27,375 nt of DNA from Lutibacter sp. (GCA_003516285.1 DPCK01000157.1:1983-29357); one strand, 5' to 3'; positions 1-8,757 are shown, counted from the stretch's first letter. Numbers and translations: made by a program. Notes: generated by a model from the letters alone, not told the origin.

Positions 1-2
1 AA

Positions 3-1310
3 TTAATTGCTGACGGAAAAGATGAGGCGATTTTAATGCTTCTGGAAGAAGTGCATTATGCCGATATTGCTGAAATTATTGAAGACTTAACCGTTGAGGA
101 AGGCATTTATTTAATAAAATTACTGGATAGCGACGTCACTGCGGATGTAATTACCGAATTGGATGAAGACACCCGTGAAAAAATCTTGGGCGGACTTTCA
201 TCCAAAGAAATTGCGGAGGAAATTTCGGAATTGGACACCGATGATGCTGCCGATATTATTTCTGAACTTACCGATAAACAACAGGAGGAAGTAATTTCCC
301 ATATCGAAGATGAAGAACACGCCAAGGACATTCGGGATCTTTTGCGGTATGATGAAAATTCTGCAGGTGGTTTAATGGCCAAAGAACTTATAAAAGTCAA
401 TGAAAATTGGAATGTGCTTACCTGCGTTAAAGAAATGCGCTCCCAGGCTGAAGAAGTATCTCGGGTGCATTCCATTTATGTTGTTGACGACCACGACATA
501 TTAAAAGGACGATTGTCTTTAAAAGATTTATTGACAACCTCAACCAGAACTGCCATTAAAGATGTTTTTATTAAAAAAGTGGATTTTGTCCACGTTGATG
601 ATAAAGCCGAAGATGTAGCTAGAATTATGCAGAAATACGATTTAGAAGCCATTCCGGTGGTGGATAAAATGGGTCGTTTGGTGGGAAGAATCACCATTGA
701 TGATATTATTGACGTTATTAAGGACGAAGCGGAAAAAGATTACCAAATGGCTGCTGGGATTTCACAGGATGTAGAAGCCGATGATACCATTTGGGAATTG
801 ACAAAAGCGCGTTTACCTTGGCTTATTCTTGCGCTTTTTGGTGGATTTGTGAGTGTTTCCATCTTGGGCGGATTTGCGACAGCGATGGAAAAATACAAAG
901 AACTTTTCTTTTTTACCCCTTTAATTGCCGCAATGGCCGGAAATGTAGGCGTACAATCATCCGCAATTATCCTTCAAGGTTTGGCCAACGACAGTTTAAG
1001 AGGTTCCTGGTGGAAAAGATTGATCAAGGAAGTTTCATTAAGCTTGTTAAATGGGTTGGTGCTTGCCGCCCTGTTAATGTCTGCAGGAATGTATTTTTTA
1101 GGCTTCGAAATTAAAGTTGGGCTTACTGTCGCCATATCACTGGTTTCTGTAATCATAATTGCCTCCATAATTGGCACTTTTGTCCCAATCATTTTAGACA
1201 AAAGAGGCATTGATCCGGCATTGGCCACTGGTCCTTTTATCACAACCAGCAACGACATTTTTGGAATCTTAATTTACTTTCTGATTGCAAAAATGATTTT
1301 AGGATTTTAA
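3..1310 (+). CDS. mgtE: Magnesium transporter MgtE (5' partial)
   Basis: This encodes an inner-membrane Mg2+ channel/transporter of the MgtE family. The reading frame is open to the left edge with no stop; 11 sense codons precede the ATG at 36. The true start therefore lies upstream, and ATG 36 is internal. The visible 435 residues show the acidic superhelical MgtE N domain (roughly residues 1-120), with helices built on repeated Asp/Glu-Leu patterns. A CBS pair follows (about 130-255), opening with the family-typical SAGGLM segment. The last 160 residues carry about five hydrophobic helices, including the NVGVQSS pore-region segment. Known members sense cytosolic Mg2+ through the N and CBS domains to gate the pore. 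Total length would be close to the usual 450 residues. It converges on glnS and shares its terminator. The family call is secure. Confidence 0.95.
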   Translation, partial: LIADGKDEAILMLLEEVHYADIAEIIEDLTVEEGIYLIKLLDSDVTADVITELDEDTREKILGGLSSKEIAEEISELDTDDAADIISELTDKQQEEVISHIEDEEHAKDIRDLLRYDENSAGGLMAKELIKVNENWNVLTCVKEMRSQAEEVSRVHSIYVVDDHDILKGRLSLKDLLTTSTRTAIKDVFIKKVDFVHVDDKAEDVARIMQKYDLEAIPVVDKMGRLVGRITIDDIIDVIKDEAEKDYQMAAGISQDVEADDTIWELTKARLPWLILALFGGFVSVSILGGFATAMEKYKELFFFTPLIAAMAGNVGVQSSAIILQGLANDSLRGSWWKRLIKEVSLSLLNGLVLAALLMSAGMYFLGFEIKVGLTVAISLVSVIIIASIIGTFVPIILDKRGIDPALATGPFITTSNDIFGILIYFLIAKMILGF

Positions 1311-1410
1311 ACGTTGGATAGATGATATCTGAAAATTGGTAATCGGTTTTTTTAACAAACTTTCAAAATCTTAAAGCGATTATGATACTTGAGCAACATT
1401 AAAAAACAAA

Positions 1411-1440
1411 CAAAAAGCGCCATTTTCAAGGCGCTTTTTG
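1411..1440. terminator. Bidirectional terminator between mgtE and glnS
   Basis: A perfect 11-bp stem (CAAAAAGCGCC at 1411-1421, GGCGCTTTTTG at 1430-1440) encloses an 8-nt loop. A-rich sequence lies on the left and T-rich sequence on the right, so the hairpin can end transcription from both convergent genes. Confidence 0.85.
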
Positions 1441-1460
1441 TTTTAATATATTTAGTTAAC

Positions 1461-3140
1461 CTATTCTTCCATTTTAGCCCAGCTGTCTCTCAACGGAACG
1501 GTTCTGTTAAAAACCAAATGGAATTCAGTGGTGTCTTTATCCACACAAAAATAACCCAAACGCTGAAACTGGAATCGGTCTAAAATGTTTGCCGTTTTTA
1601 AACTTGGTTCCACAAAAGCTTCCAAAACAGTTAAAGAATCCGGATTTAAAAAGTCTTTAAAATCTTTGTCCTTTTGGCTGTCTGGCGCTTCTTCTGTAAA
1701 CAAACGGTCGTAAACCCGCACTTCTGCTTTTACGGCGTGTTTAATGGAAACCCAGTGCAGCGTGCCTTTAACTTTACGCTGACTTGCTTCTGTGCCGCTT
1801 CCGCTTAAACTGTCGGTATCGTAGGTGCAGTGAATTTCGGTAATTTCCCCGTTTTCGTCTTTTACCACCGATTCAGCTTTTATAATATAGGCATTTTTCA
1901 AACGCACTTCATTTCCTAATTTTAAGCGGAAGAACTTTTTGTTTGCCTCTTCCCTAAAATCTTCTTTTTCAATATAAATTTCTCGGCTAAATGGCACTTC
2001 TCTAAATCCGGCGCTTTCGTCTTCCTGGTTGTTTTCAGCAGTTAACCATTCTTCTTTTCCCTCAGGATAATTGGTTATTACAACTTTTACAGGATCTAAA
2101 ACTGCCATAACTCTTGGCGCTGTTTTGTTTAAATCATCTTTTATGCAATATTCCAGCAACGCTACATCGGTTACATTATCGCGCTTCGAAATTCCTGCCG
2201 TTTCGCTAAAAGTTCTGATAGATTCTGGTGTGTAACCTCTTCTTCTTAAGCCCGAAATTGTTGGCATTCTTGGATCATCCCAACCCGAAACTATTTTTTC
2301 TTCAACCAATTGCAGTAATTTGCGTTTGCTCATCACCGTATAACTCAAATTTCTTCGTGCAAATTCACGTTGTTTCGGACGCAATTTCGCCGGATCGTAA
2401 ACTTGGTCAACATACCAATCATATAAATCCCGGTGACTTTTAAACTCCAGCGTGCAAATAGAATGCGAAATTTGCTCTAAATAATCACTTTCGCCGTGCG
2501 TCCAGTCGTACATCGGATAAATACACCAATTATTTCCTGTTCTGTGGTGGTGTCTTTTCAAAATTCGGTACATAATGGGGTCACGCATATGCATATTTAC
2601 GTGTTTCATGTCAATTTTTGCACGCAAAACGTGAGAACCTTCTTCAAAATCACCATTTTTCATTTTTAAAAACAACGCTAAATTTTCTTCTATTGTTTTG
2701 TTTCGGTTCTTACTGTCTGTTCCCGGTTCGGTTGGCGTTCCTTTTTGCAAAGCCATTTCTTCCGATGATTGGTCATCAACATACGCTTTTCCATTTTTTA
2801 TCATTTGCACAGCCCAATCGTACAATTGCTGAAAATAGTCCGATGAATACAATTCTTTGTCCCATTTAAAACCCAGCCATTGCACGTCATGTTTTATGGA
2901 ATCAACATATTCCTGTTCCTCTTTTGCCGGATTTGTATCGTCAAAACGTAGGTTCACTGGCGCATTGTATCGCAATCCCAAACCAAAATTCAAACAAATG
3001 GAAGCTGCGTGGCCAATATGCAAATAACCATTTGGCTCGGGCGGAAATCTAAATCGTAATTTATCTTGGGCCAAACCGGTTGCCAAATCATCTTCAATAA
3101 TTTGCTCAATAAAATTCAGCGATTTTTTTTCTTCACTCAT
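1461..3140 (-). CDS. glnS: Glutaminyl-tRNA synthetase
   Basis: This class I aminoacyl-tRNA synthetase charges tRNA-Gln in the cytoplasm. The 559-residue product matches the usual length of about 555. It has the signature PPEPNGYLHIGHA near residues 33-45, with the HIGH motif at 41-44. It also has the KMSKS-equivalent VMSKRKL near residue 270 and the C-terminal beta-barrel anticodon-binding region. The frame stays open upstream to an ATG at 3221. I chose ATG 3140 because the protein then begins MSEEKKSLNF, as family members do, and because a TAATTTTG promoter box at 3164-3171 lies inside the longer frame. The gene is divergent from folB and convergent with mgtE. A GlnRS is present, so direct glutaminylation is expected; nothing here tests for the indirect GatCAB route. 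Confidence 0.96.
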   Translation of the reverse strand: MSEEKKSLNFIEQIIEDDLATGLAQDKLRFRFPPEPNGYLHIGHAASICLNFGLGLRYNAPVNLRFDDTNPAKEEQEYVDSIKHDVQWLGFKWDKELYSSDYFQQLYDWAVQMIKNGKAYVDDQSSEEMALQKGTPTEPGTDSKNRNKTIEENLALFLKMKNGDFEEGSHVLRAKIDMKHVNMHMRDPIMYRILKRHHHRTGNNWCIYPMYDWTHGESDYLEQISHSICTLEFKSHRDLYDWYVDQVYDPAKLRPKQREFARRNLSYTVMSKRKLLQLVEEKIVSGWDDPRMPTISGLRRRGYTPESIRTFSETAGISKRDNVTDVALLEYCIKDDLNKTAPRVMAVLDPVKVVITNYPEGKEEWLTAENNQEDESAGFREVPFSREIYIEKEDFREEANKKFFRLKLGNEVRLKNAYIIKAESVVKDENGEITEIHCTYDTDSLSGSGTEASQRKVKGTLHWVSIKHAVKAEVRVYDRLFTEEAPDSQKDKDFKDFLNPDSLTVLEAFVEPSLKTANILDRFQFQRLGYFCVDKDTTEFHLVFNRTVPLRDSWAKMEE

Positions 3141-3163
3141 AATAACATCAGACTTATAAGTTG

Positions 3164-3193
3164 CAAAATTATTGATTTTTTTCGGCAATGCAA
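3164..3193 (-). promoter_or_regulatory. glnS promoter (Bacteroidota type)
   Basis: On the minus strand TAATTTTG (3164-3171) matches the -7 consensus TAnnTTTG. A TTG at 3191-3193 lies 19 nt further upstream, as expected for the -33 element. The box is 23 nt before the chosen start codon. Confidence 0.6.
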
Positions 3194-3243
3194 CTACAAA
3201 ATCACACTGCATATTCAACAAAGGTATAAAGGAAGCTTTTTAT

Positions 3244-3351
3244 GGTGGGCGGTCCCTGCCAGCTGGCGGGGCCAGGCTTTCACTACTCGCATTTTTTTAT
3301 TGCGAAAAGCAACAATAAAAGTGCTCAAACACGCCGTTCAATCCCTAACGC
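3244..3351 (-). repeat. Intergenic palindromic repeat, copy A (GCGTTAGGGAT family)
   Basis: Read on the minus strand, it begins with GCGTTAGGGAT (3341-3351). A hairpin follows with an 8-bp stem (TTTTATTG/CAATAAAA), then AGTGAAAGCC, then a GC-rich hairpin centred on the palindrome GCCAGCTGGC. It ends in a CGCCC-like tail. The same order of parts appears at 7829-7921 on the plus strand and, more loosely, at 11454-11550. It lies in the gap between glnS and folB and encodes nothing evident. Confidence 0.6.
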
Positions 3352-3619
3352 AGCCTAAATTAGTAATGGATAATTAATATTTTTCTGGCGTCCTTTGCGG
3401 TTTTTCATTACGGCTCTTGCGGTTAAAAACAATTTAGTTTGAATTCTGGTCTATCATTTTTTTCTTCAGTTTTATTCAGAAAAATTCCTTCTTTCAGATT
3501 TAGGTTCCTTTGTCCATTCCTTTACCCATAACAATTCCCCCTTTGGAGTTATGGGCTCTTCGGACTTAGGTCTTCCGACTTTTATACCAAATCACTCTTC
3601 TTAAAATCACAAAACAAAC
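3352..3619. other. Non-coding stretch between glnS and folB with inverted repeats
   Basis: No gene is supported here. Two inverted repeats are visible. The first is CCCATAAC (3526-3533) with GTTATGGG (3548-3555), an 8-bp perfect stem around a C-rich loop. The second is TCGGA (3560-3564) with TCCGA (3574-3578). They look like remnants of dispersed intergenic repeats rather than a riboswitch or tRNA. Confidence 0.5.
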
Positions 3620-3627
3620 TATCTTTG
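3620..3627 (+). promoter_or_regulatory. folB promoter -7 box
   Basis: TATCTTTG matches TAnnTTTG and ends 16 nt before the folB ATG. No TTG is present at the expected -33 spacing, so only the -7 half is supported. Confidence 0.5.
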
Positions 3628-3643
3628 CCTAAAGGATTTTAAA

Positions 3644-4000
3644 ATGGGAATTATAAAGTTAAAAAATATTCGGGTTTACGCCTATCACGGCTGTTTGCTG
3701 GAAGAGGGAAAAATAGGTTCCGATTATCGTGTGGATGTTTCAGTAAATGCAAATTTAAATTTGTCGGCACAAAGCGATAACCTTGCAGATACGGTAGATT
3801 ATGTTCATTTAAACAAGATTGTGAAAGAAGAAATGGCCATTCGTTCTAAATTATTGGAAACGGTCGCAAAACGCATTTTGGATAGAATTTTTCTGGAAAT
3901 CCCTTTAGTTGAAGAAGCTGTTGTTGCCGTTTCAAAAATAAATCCGCCAATTGGAGGAAATGTGGCGATGGTGACGGTTGAAATGAGTAAAGTGAGATAA
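3644..4000 (+). CDS. folB: Dihydroneopterin aldolase
   Basis: This folate-pathway enzyme converts 7,8-dihydroneopterin to 6-hydroxymethyl-dihydropterin and glycolaldehyde. At 118 residues it has the normal length. Family signatures are present: YAYHG (13-16 region), a Glu at about 21 in LLEEGKIG (pterin-binding), DTVDY (49-53) and LLETVA (70-75). The catalytic Lys at about 98 is in VSKINPPIGG. The ATG follows a TATCTTTG box by 16 nt, which fixes the start. It is a single gene with its own terminator and lies divergent from glnS. No other folate genes are in the window. Confidence 0.95.
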   Translation: MGIIKLKNIRVYAYHGCLLEEGKIGSDYRVDVSVNANLNLSAQSDNLADTVDYVHLNKIVKEEMAIRSKLLETVAKRILDRIFLEIPLVEEAVVAVSKINPPIGGNVAMVTVEMSKVR

Positions 4001-4059
4001 TTGAGTCCGAAGTTGGAGGTTTGAATTGATAAAAGACAGAAAATCTAAAATGGTATTTT

Positions 4060-4078
4060 CTGCAATTTGCAGTTTTTT
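4060..4078 (+). terminator. Probable folB terminator
   Basis: CTGCA-ATT-TGCAG is a short 5-bp hairpin followed directly by six T residues. An 8-bp inverted repeat (CAGAAAAT at 4037-4044, ATTTTCTG at 4055-4062) overlaps it. The stem is short, so strength is uncertain. Confidence 0.5.
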
Positions 4079-4192
4079 ATTTATGATAATTGCATTTATT
4101 TTTACGGCTTTTTTTGAATCTTTAAAAGTATAAATGTTTGAAAATTATGGTAAGTTTAAGCCTTTTTTTAAATGATAATTGCTAAAATCAAG

Positions 4193-4200
4193 TACCTTTA
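4193..4200 (+). promoter_or_regulatory. Possible -7 box of the CDF transporter gene
   Basis: TACCTTTA differs from TAnnTTTG only in the last base and lies 50 nt before the preferred ATG. No good -33 element is seen. Confidence 0.35.
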
Positions 4201-4250
4201 TGCGCTAAAAAAAATTTCATTTAAAATTTAATTTGAAGACCTCAATCCAA

Positions 4251-5129
4251 ATGAAAACGAACAAGCAAAAGGCAATCAGCACCATCTATTTCAGTATTGT
4301 TGGAAATGCGTTGCTTGCCATTGCCAAAGGAGTAACCGGTATTTTTGGAAATTCCTACGCCTTAATTGCCGATGCCATTGAATCGACCACCGATGTTTTT
4401 TCTTCTGTTTTGGTGTTGTTCGGACTTAAATACGCCACCAAACCTGCCGATGAAAATCATCCTTACGGACACGGAAGGGCAGAGCCTTTAATTACATTTG
4501 CCGTGGTGGGTTTTTTGGTCTTTTCTGCAACCATCATCGCCTACGAAAGCATTCAAAATCTGCAAACACCACAAGAAGCACCCGAAAAATTTACTTTGGT
4601 GGTTTTGGCCATTATTGTGATTGTAAAAGAGGTGTTTTTTAGGTTGGTTTCAAAAAAGAGCAATGAAACAAAAAGCTCTTCTCTAAAAGCTGATGCCTGG
4701 CACCACAGAAGCGATGCCATCACCTCATTAATGGCGTTTATTGGAATTTCCATTGCTATTTTTATGGGTAAAGGCTATGAAAAAGCTGATGATTGGGCCG
4801 CATTGTTTGCTTCCGGATTTATTATTTACAATGCGTATTTAATTTTTAGGCCGGCGCTGGGCGAAATTATGGACGAGCATTTATACGAAGATCTGATCGC
4901 GGAAATTAGAGCGATTTCTATTGGTGTCGATGGCGTTGTGGACACAGAAAAATGCCTTGTGAGAAAGGCTGGACTCTCATTTCACGTGGATCTTCATTTA
5001 ATTGTCAATGGTGACATAAGTGTTTTGGAAGGTCACGAAATTGCACATAGGCTTAAAGATGAATTATTGAATAAATTACCAGAAATAAATAATGTTTTAA
5101 TTCATATTGAACCGGACAAAGCCCCCTAA
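4251..5129 (+). CDS. Cation diffusion facilitator (CDF) family transporter
   Basis: This is an inner-membrane divalent metal/proton exchanger that exports Zn2+, Fe2+, Mn2+ or a similar ion. The 292-residue protein has six hydrophobic helices in the first 200 residues and a cytosolic ferredoxin-like C-terminal domain. The transport site is visible as acidic residues in helix 2 (E44 and D48, with D41 next to them) and HxxxD in helix 5 (H151-D155 in WHHRSDA). The loop HPYGHGRAEP after helix 2 is a classic family signature. A TTG codon at 4233 extends the frame by six residues; ATG 4251 is preferred because TTG starts are rare in this phylum. The last codons (GCC CCC TAA) are part of a repeat element at 5122-5167. 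Metal specificity cannot be read from the sequence. Confidence 0.9.
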   Translation: MKTNKQKAISTIYFSIVGNALLAIAKGVTGIFGNSYALIADAIESTTDVFSSVLVLFGLKYATKPADENHPYGHGRAEPLITFAVVGFLVFSATIIAYESIQNLQTPQEAPEKFTLVVLAIIVIVKEVFFRLVSKKSNETKSSSLKADAWHHRSDAITSLMAFIGISIAIFMGKGYEKADDWAALFASGFIIYNAYLIFRPALGEIMDEHLYEDLIAEIRAISIGVDGVVDTEKCLVRKAGLSFHVDLHLIVNGDISVLEGHEIAHRLKDELLNKLPEINNVLIHIEPDKAP

Positions 5130-5167
5130 CCAATGCCTCGCCGGCAGGCAGACCCGAAGGGGGAATT
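5122..5167 (+). repeat. CCCCCT/AGGGGG intergenic repeat with a GC-rich hairpin inside, possible terminator
   Basis: CCCCCT (5122-5127) pairs with AGGGGG (5158-5163). Between them lies a second imperfect palindrome, GCCTCGCCGGCAGGC (5135-5149). The left arm contains the stop codon of the CDF gene. The nested hairpin could stop transcription, although no clear T tract follows. Confidence 0.5.
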
Positions 5168-5251
5168 GATTAATATACATTCACTAAATGCTGCTAATAA
5201 TTATTACACTAAAAATTAACCAATCCAACTTCTCCCTTAAAAACTATTGCT

Positions 5252-5259
5252 TATTTTTG
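5252..5259 (+). promoter_or_regulatory. -7 box of the T9SS lectin protein gene
   Basis: TATTTTTG matches TAnnTTTG exactly and lies 26 nt before the ATG at 5286. No matching -33 TTG was found. Confidence 0.45.
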
Positions 5260-5285
5260 CATTTTAACAAAACTTCCCCTTCTGA

Positions 5286-7823
5286 ATGTGTTTCAAAAAA
5301 CATAGCATCTTATTATTTTTCCTGTTCGCACTGTTAACATCAAATTACGGTTGGTCTCAAACTGATGTCGCTCCAACTATTACTGCAACTGGAAATCAGA
5401 TTTATTGTCCGTTGACCCAATTGAAAGTGGTTACTTCCTTTAATATTACCGATCCTGATGACACAATGATCGCTGCTTTTTACATTCAGATTTCTGAAGG
5501 ATATAAAAGCGGAGACAAACTGACGCTTCCTGTTGGATCAAATCCCAACATCACCTCATCTTGGAGTGCTTCTGAAGGAAAATTAACCCTAAAAAGTTCA
5601 AGTGCTACATCTGCAACTTATGTTGATATTATCGCTGCTGTAAAGAATGTTGTTTTTGAAAGTAGTTCGCCAAATGTATCAGATATAAAATCTTTTTCCT
5701 TTACCATTGGCGACGCCAATTATTTACCTTCAACAGGTCATTTTTATGAATATGTTTCTGATGTAGGGATTACTTGGCAAAATGCAAAAACTGCTGCTGA
5801 GGCGAGAACTTATTATGGATTAAAGGGCTATTTGGCGACCATTACCTCTGCCGAAGAAGCAAAACTTTCTGGGGAACAGGCTGCCGGCGCAGGATGGATT
5901 GGTGGAAGTGATGCAGAAACTGAAGGAACTTGGAAATGGGTAACAGGACCTGAGGCTGGTAAATCATTTTTTTTTGGCGACCCAAATGGAGTATATGATG
6001 GTGGCACCACAGTTGGCTCTAATATTCCTTTTTCTTTTTGGAATACTGGAGAGCCTAACCAAGCCGGGAATGAAGATTATGCGCATGTTACGGCTCCAGG
6101 GGTTGGAATCCCAGGTTCCTGGAACGATTTAAGCAACGCAGGAGAAGTTTCTGGTAATTTTCAACCGAAAGGCTATATTGTTGAATATGGCGGAATGCCA
6201 GGAGATCCAGTTTTAAGTCTTTCGGCAAACACCTCAATTTCTGTGGCAGCCATTAGTGCAACAATCCCAGCAACACGATGCGGTGCAGGAACCGTCCCAC
6301 TGTTCGCTGCAGCAACTTCAGGCGCAACTGTTTTGTGGTTTGATACTCCAACAAGCACAACAATTCTGCATTCTGGTCTAAATTATGCTCCTGCACTTTC
6401 TGCAACAAAAACTTTTTACGTTTTGGCCTCCGCAAATAGTTGCCTATCTGGACAAAGAACTGCGATTACTGCTACTGTAAATCTGTTGCCAGTTATCCAA
6501 TCTTCCATCGAATTTAAAAACTGTGATGAAGACGGAATTGCCGACGGTTTCACCGATTTTAACCTAAATGAAGTCACTTCAATCATAACAAATAACGTAT
6601 CCGGTTTAACGGTAAGCTATCATTTAAATGCTGCGGATGCCAATGCAAGTCCGAGTGAAAATCCAATAAATATATCTCCTTTTAACAACGAAACGGCAAG
6701 CACTGTTTATGCTAGAGTGCAAAATTCTTTTGGCTGTTTTAGCGTTTCAACAATTAAATTAAGCGTTTCTTCAACCACTTTGCCTGCCAGCTTTAACTAT
6801 GAGCTTGCGGCTTGCGACAAAGATGCAAATGCCGATGGTTATTCTGCATTTGACTTAACTGAGGCATCACCCGTCTTAATAAGTGAGCTTCCTGCCGGAC
6901 AGCCGTTAAGCGTTCATTATTACAGAGATTTAAATGATGCGCAACTGGAAAAAAATGAAATTTCGCCATCAAATTACATCAATCAAACTAAAGATTCACA
7001 AGTCTTGTATGTTCGGGTTGAAAATGAAAATGACGGAAATTGTTATGGTATTGGTCCTTTTTTGACATTGACCGTACAGCAAATTCCGCAATTTGAAGTA
7101 AATCCGACTGCGATTGTGTGTTTAAATTTACCGCCGATAACCCTTGAAACTTTCTATCCGCAAGGAAATTATTCTTACGAATGGAAAGATTCAAATAATG
7201 CTATTATTAGTAGGGATTCTTCTGCTGAAGTTGCTGAAGCAGGAGTTTACACGGTGATTGCCACTTCTTTAAATTGCGAATCTTTTCCGAAAAAGGTTAC
7301 TGTTACGGCATCTGATATTGCGACAATTTCAATGAATGATATTACCGTTGTTGATGATTCTGACAACAATTCCATTACCGTAAACAACACCAATTTGGGC
7401 GCTGGAGATTATGAGTTTGCGTTGGATGCACCATTTGGCCCATTTCAGGATAAAACTTATTTTGAAAACTTACTTCCCGGGATTTATACTTTGTACGTGA
7501 GTGACAAAAACAATTGCGGTGTTGCTGCATTGGACATCGCAATTTTAGGGTTTTCGAAATTTTTTACTCCAAATGGTGATGGTTATAACGATACTTGGAA
7601 AGTGCTTGGAAACGACCTGAACAACATCCAGATATCGGTTATTTATATATTTGATAGATTTGGAAAATTGGTGGCTGATGTTGATTTAACCGGCGAAGGC
7701 TGGGACGGATTTTACAACGGTGAAAGGCTTCCGGCAGATGATTATTGGTATTTGGTGAAATTTACGGATCAATATGGCAATTACAGAGAAAAACGAGGAA
7801 ATTTAAGCTTGATCAGAAGGTAG
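5286..7823 (+). CDS. T9SS-secreted protein with C-type lectin domain and type B sorting domain
   Basis: This is an 845-residue exported protein. A Sec signal peptide spans residues 1-25 (hydrophobic core ending ...GWSQ). A cadherin-like region follows to about 140. A C-type-lectin-like domain spans about 150-303, recognisable from WQNAK, GYLATITSAEEA, GWIGGSDAETEGTWKWVTG, FSFWNTGEPNQ, WNDL and GYIVEYGG. Ig-like segments come next, then two related modules of about 97 residues that begin CDEDGIADGF (413) and CDKDANADGY (510). The last 90 residues hold TPNGDGYNDTW and FDRFGK, the hallmark of the type B C-terminal sorting domain (TIGR04131 family). Known proteins of this type cross the outer membrane through the type IX system and are attached or released at the surface. 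Carbohydrate or surface binding is likely; the ligand is unknown. Apparently monocistronic. Confidence 0.9.
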   Translation: MCFKKHSILLFFLFALLTSNYGWSQTDVAPTITATGNQIYCPLTQLKVVTSFNITDPDDTMIAAFYIQISEGYKSGDKLTLPVGSNPNITSSWSASEGKLTLKSSSATSATYVDIIAAVKNVVFESSSPNVSDIKSFSFTIGDANYLPSTGHFYEYVSDVGITWQNAKTAAEARTYYGLKGYLATITSAEEAKLSGEQAAGAGWIGGSDAETEGTWKWVTGPEAGKSFFFGDPNGVYDGGTTVGSNIPFSFWNTGEPNQAGNEDYAHVTAPGVGIPGSWNDLSNAGEVSGNFQPKGYIVEYGGMPGDPVLSLSANTSISVAAISATIPATRCGAGTVPLFAAATSGATVLWFDTPTSTTILHSGLNYAPALSATKTFYVLASANSCLSGQRTAITATVNLLPVIQSSIEFKNCDEDGIADGFTDFNLNEVTSIITNNVSGLTVSYHLNAADANASPSENPINISPFNNETASTVYARVQNSFGCFSVSTIKLSVSSTTLPASFNYELAACDKDANADGYSAFDLTEASPVLISELPAGQPLSVHYYRDLNDAQLEKNEISPSNYINQTKDSQVLYVRVENENDGNCYGIGPFLTLTVQQIPQFEVNPTAIVCLNLPPITLETFYPQGNYSYEWKDSNNAIISRDSSAEVAEAGVYTVIATSLNCESFPKKVTVTASDIATISMNDITVVDDSDNNSITVNNTNLGAGDYEFALDAPFGPFQDKTYFENLLPGIYTLYVSDKNNCGVAALDIAILGFSKFFTPNGDGYNDTWKVLGNDLNNIQISVIYIFDRFGKLVADVDLTGEGWDGFYNGERLPADDYWYLVKFTDQYGNYREKRGNLSLIRR

Positions 7824-7828
7824 TTTTT

Positions 7829-7921
7829 GCGTTAGGGATTAAAATGAAAACCTTTTTTTGCTTTTTTAGCGAAAAAAGTTTGGAATGAAAAGCCCGACCC
7901 ACCAACTGGCGGGAAACGCCC
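7829..7921 (+). repeat. Intergenic palindromic repeat, copy B (GCGTTAGGGAT family)
   Basis: GCGTTAGGGAT (7829-7839) is followed by an A/T hairpin CTTTTTT-AGCG-AAAAAAG (7861-7878). Then come ATGAAAAGCCCGACCC, a GC-rich hairpin around CCACCAACTGGCGGG, and AACGCCC. The outer GCGTT and AACGC are complementary. It fills the gap between the convergent T9SS and HAD genes and may end transcription of either. Confidence 0.6.
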
Positions 7922-7932
7922 AAATTCTAATT

Positions 7933-8736
7933 TTAAAACAGTTCCTGGATCACTTTTGCCACGCCATCATTTTTATTGGTGTCGGTAATTTTATTGGCAA
8001 TTTGCAGCACTTCGTCAATTGCATTTGCAACAGCAACTCCCAAACCAACCGATTTCAGCATTTCAATATCGTTGTAATTGTCGCCAAAAGCAATCACATT
8101 TTTCAATGAAATGTTTGTGTAACAACTGTTTAACAACACTTCAATGGCGGTTTTTTTGGAAACTGAAATGTGCGAAATTTCAATATAAGTGGGTTTTGAG
8201 CGATACAGCATAATTTCATTGAAAAATGAATTTTCTAAGGCATTATATAAAATATCAATTTCGGCTTCATTGCCCATACACATAATTTTATGCGCCCCTT
8301 TTGCCTCATTTTTCCATTGATTTAATACGGATTTGCTCGATTTTAAGGTAGGCGTGACTTTGGTGTTCTCTGATTCTCGATCCGCCCAAAAATCCATTGC
8401 TGGCACAAACCATTCGTCTTCAAAATACAAACTTAAATGGATGGCGGTTTTTGCACACAACCCAATGATGTTTTCCAAAACGGTATTGCTGATAAACGCG
8501 GAGTGTAAAACCTGGTTGTTGTGCAACACCAATCCGCCATTATAAGCTATTATTGGCGCGGTCTCATTTCCCAACTGTTTTTGTAAATGGCGCATCGCTT
8601 TTGGCATTCGAGAAGAAATCAGCACAAAAGGAATGGGAGAAACGCGTCGTATTTCTTGGATGGTGAGGTCAGACAATTCCCTGTTTTTGTCTAAAAGCGT
8701 GCCGTCAATATCGGAGCAAATTAATTTATAAGTCAT
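7933..8736 (-). CDS. Cof-type HAD-IIB family phosphatase
   Basis: This is a cytoplasmic haloacid-dehalogenase-superfamily phosphatase of the Cof/YidA type, which usually act on sugar phosphates, flavin nucleotides or related metabolites. Motif I is DIDGT (D9, D11), motif II is the Ser in LISSR, motif III is the Lys in SKKTAIE, and motif IV is GDNYNDIEM. The cap between motifs II and III is the large C2 type. The frame is open to 8760. A TACTTTTG box at 8758-8765 puts the transcription start inside that extension, so I take ATG 8736 (267 residues, beginning MTYKLICSDIDGT). The substrate cannot be predicted. Confidence 0.9.
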   Translation of the reverse strand: MTYKLICSDIDGTLLDKNRELSDLTIQEIRRVSPIPFVLISSRMPKAMRHLQKQLGNETAPIIAYNGGLVLHNNQVLHSAFISNTVLENIIGLCAKTAIHLSLYFEDEWFVPAMDFWADRESENTKVTPTLKSSKSVLNQWKNEAKGAHKIMCMGNEAEIDILYNALENSFFNEIMLYRSKPTYIEISHISVSKKTAIEVLLNSCYTNISLKNVIAFGDNYNDIEMLKSVGLGVAVANAIDEVLQIANKITDTNKNDGVAKVIQELF

Positions 8737-8757
8737 TTTGCATTTGTTGGTGCGGCG

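Noticed and set aside
3141..3221. 27-codon N-terminal extension of glnS
   Set aside because: The -7 promoter box lies inside it, and homologues begin near the MSEEKKSLNF start.
4233..4250. TTG start extending the CDF protein by six residues
   Set aside because: TTG starts are uncommon in this phylum, and ATG 4251 fits the family start.
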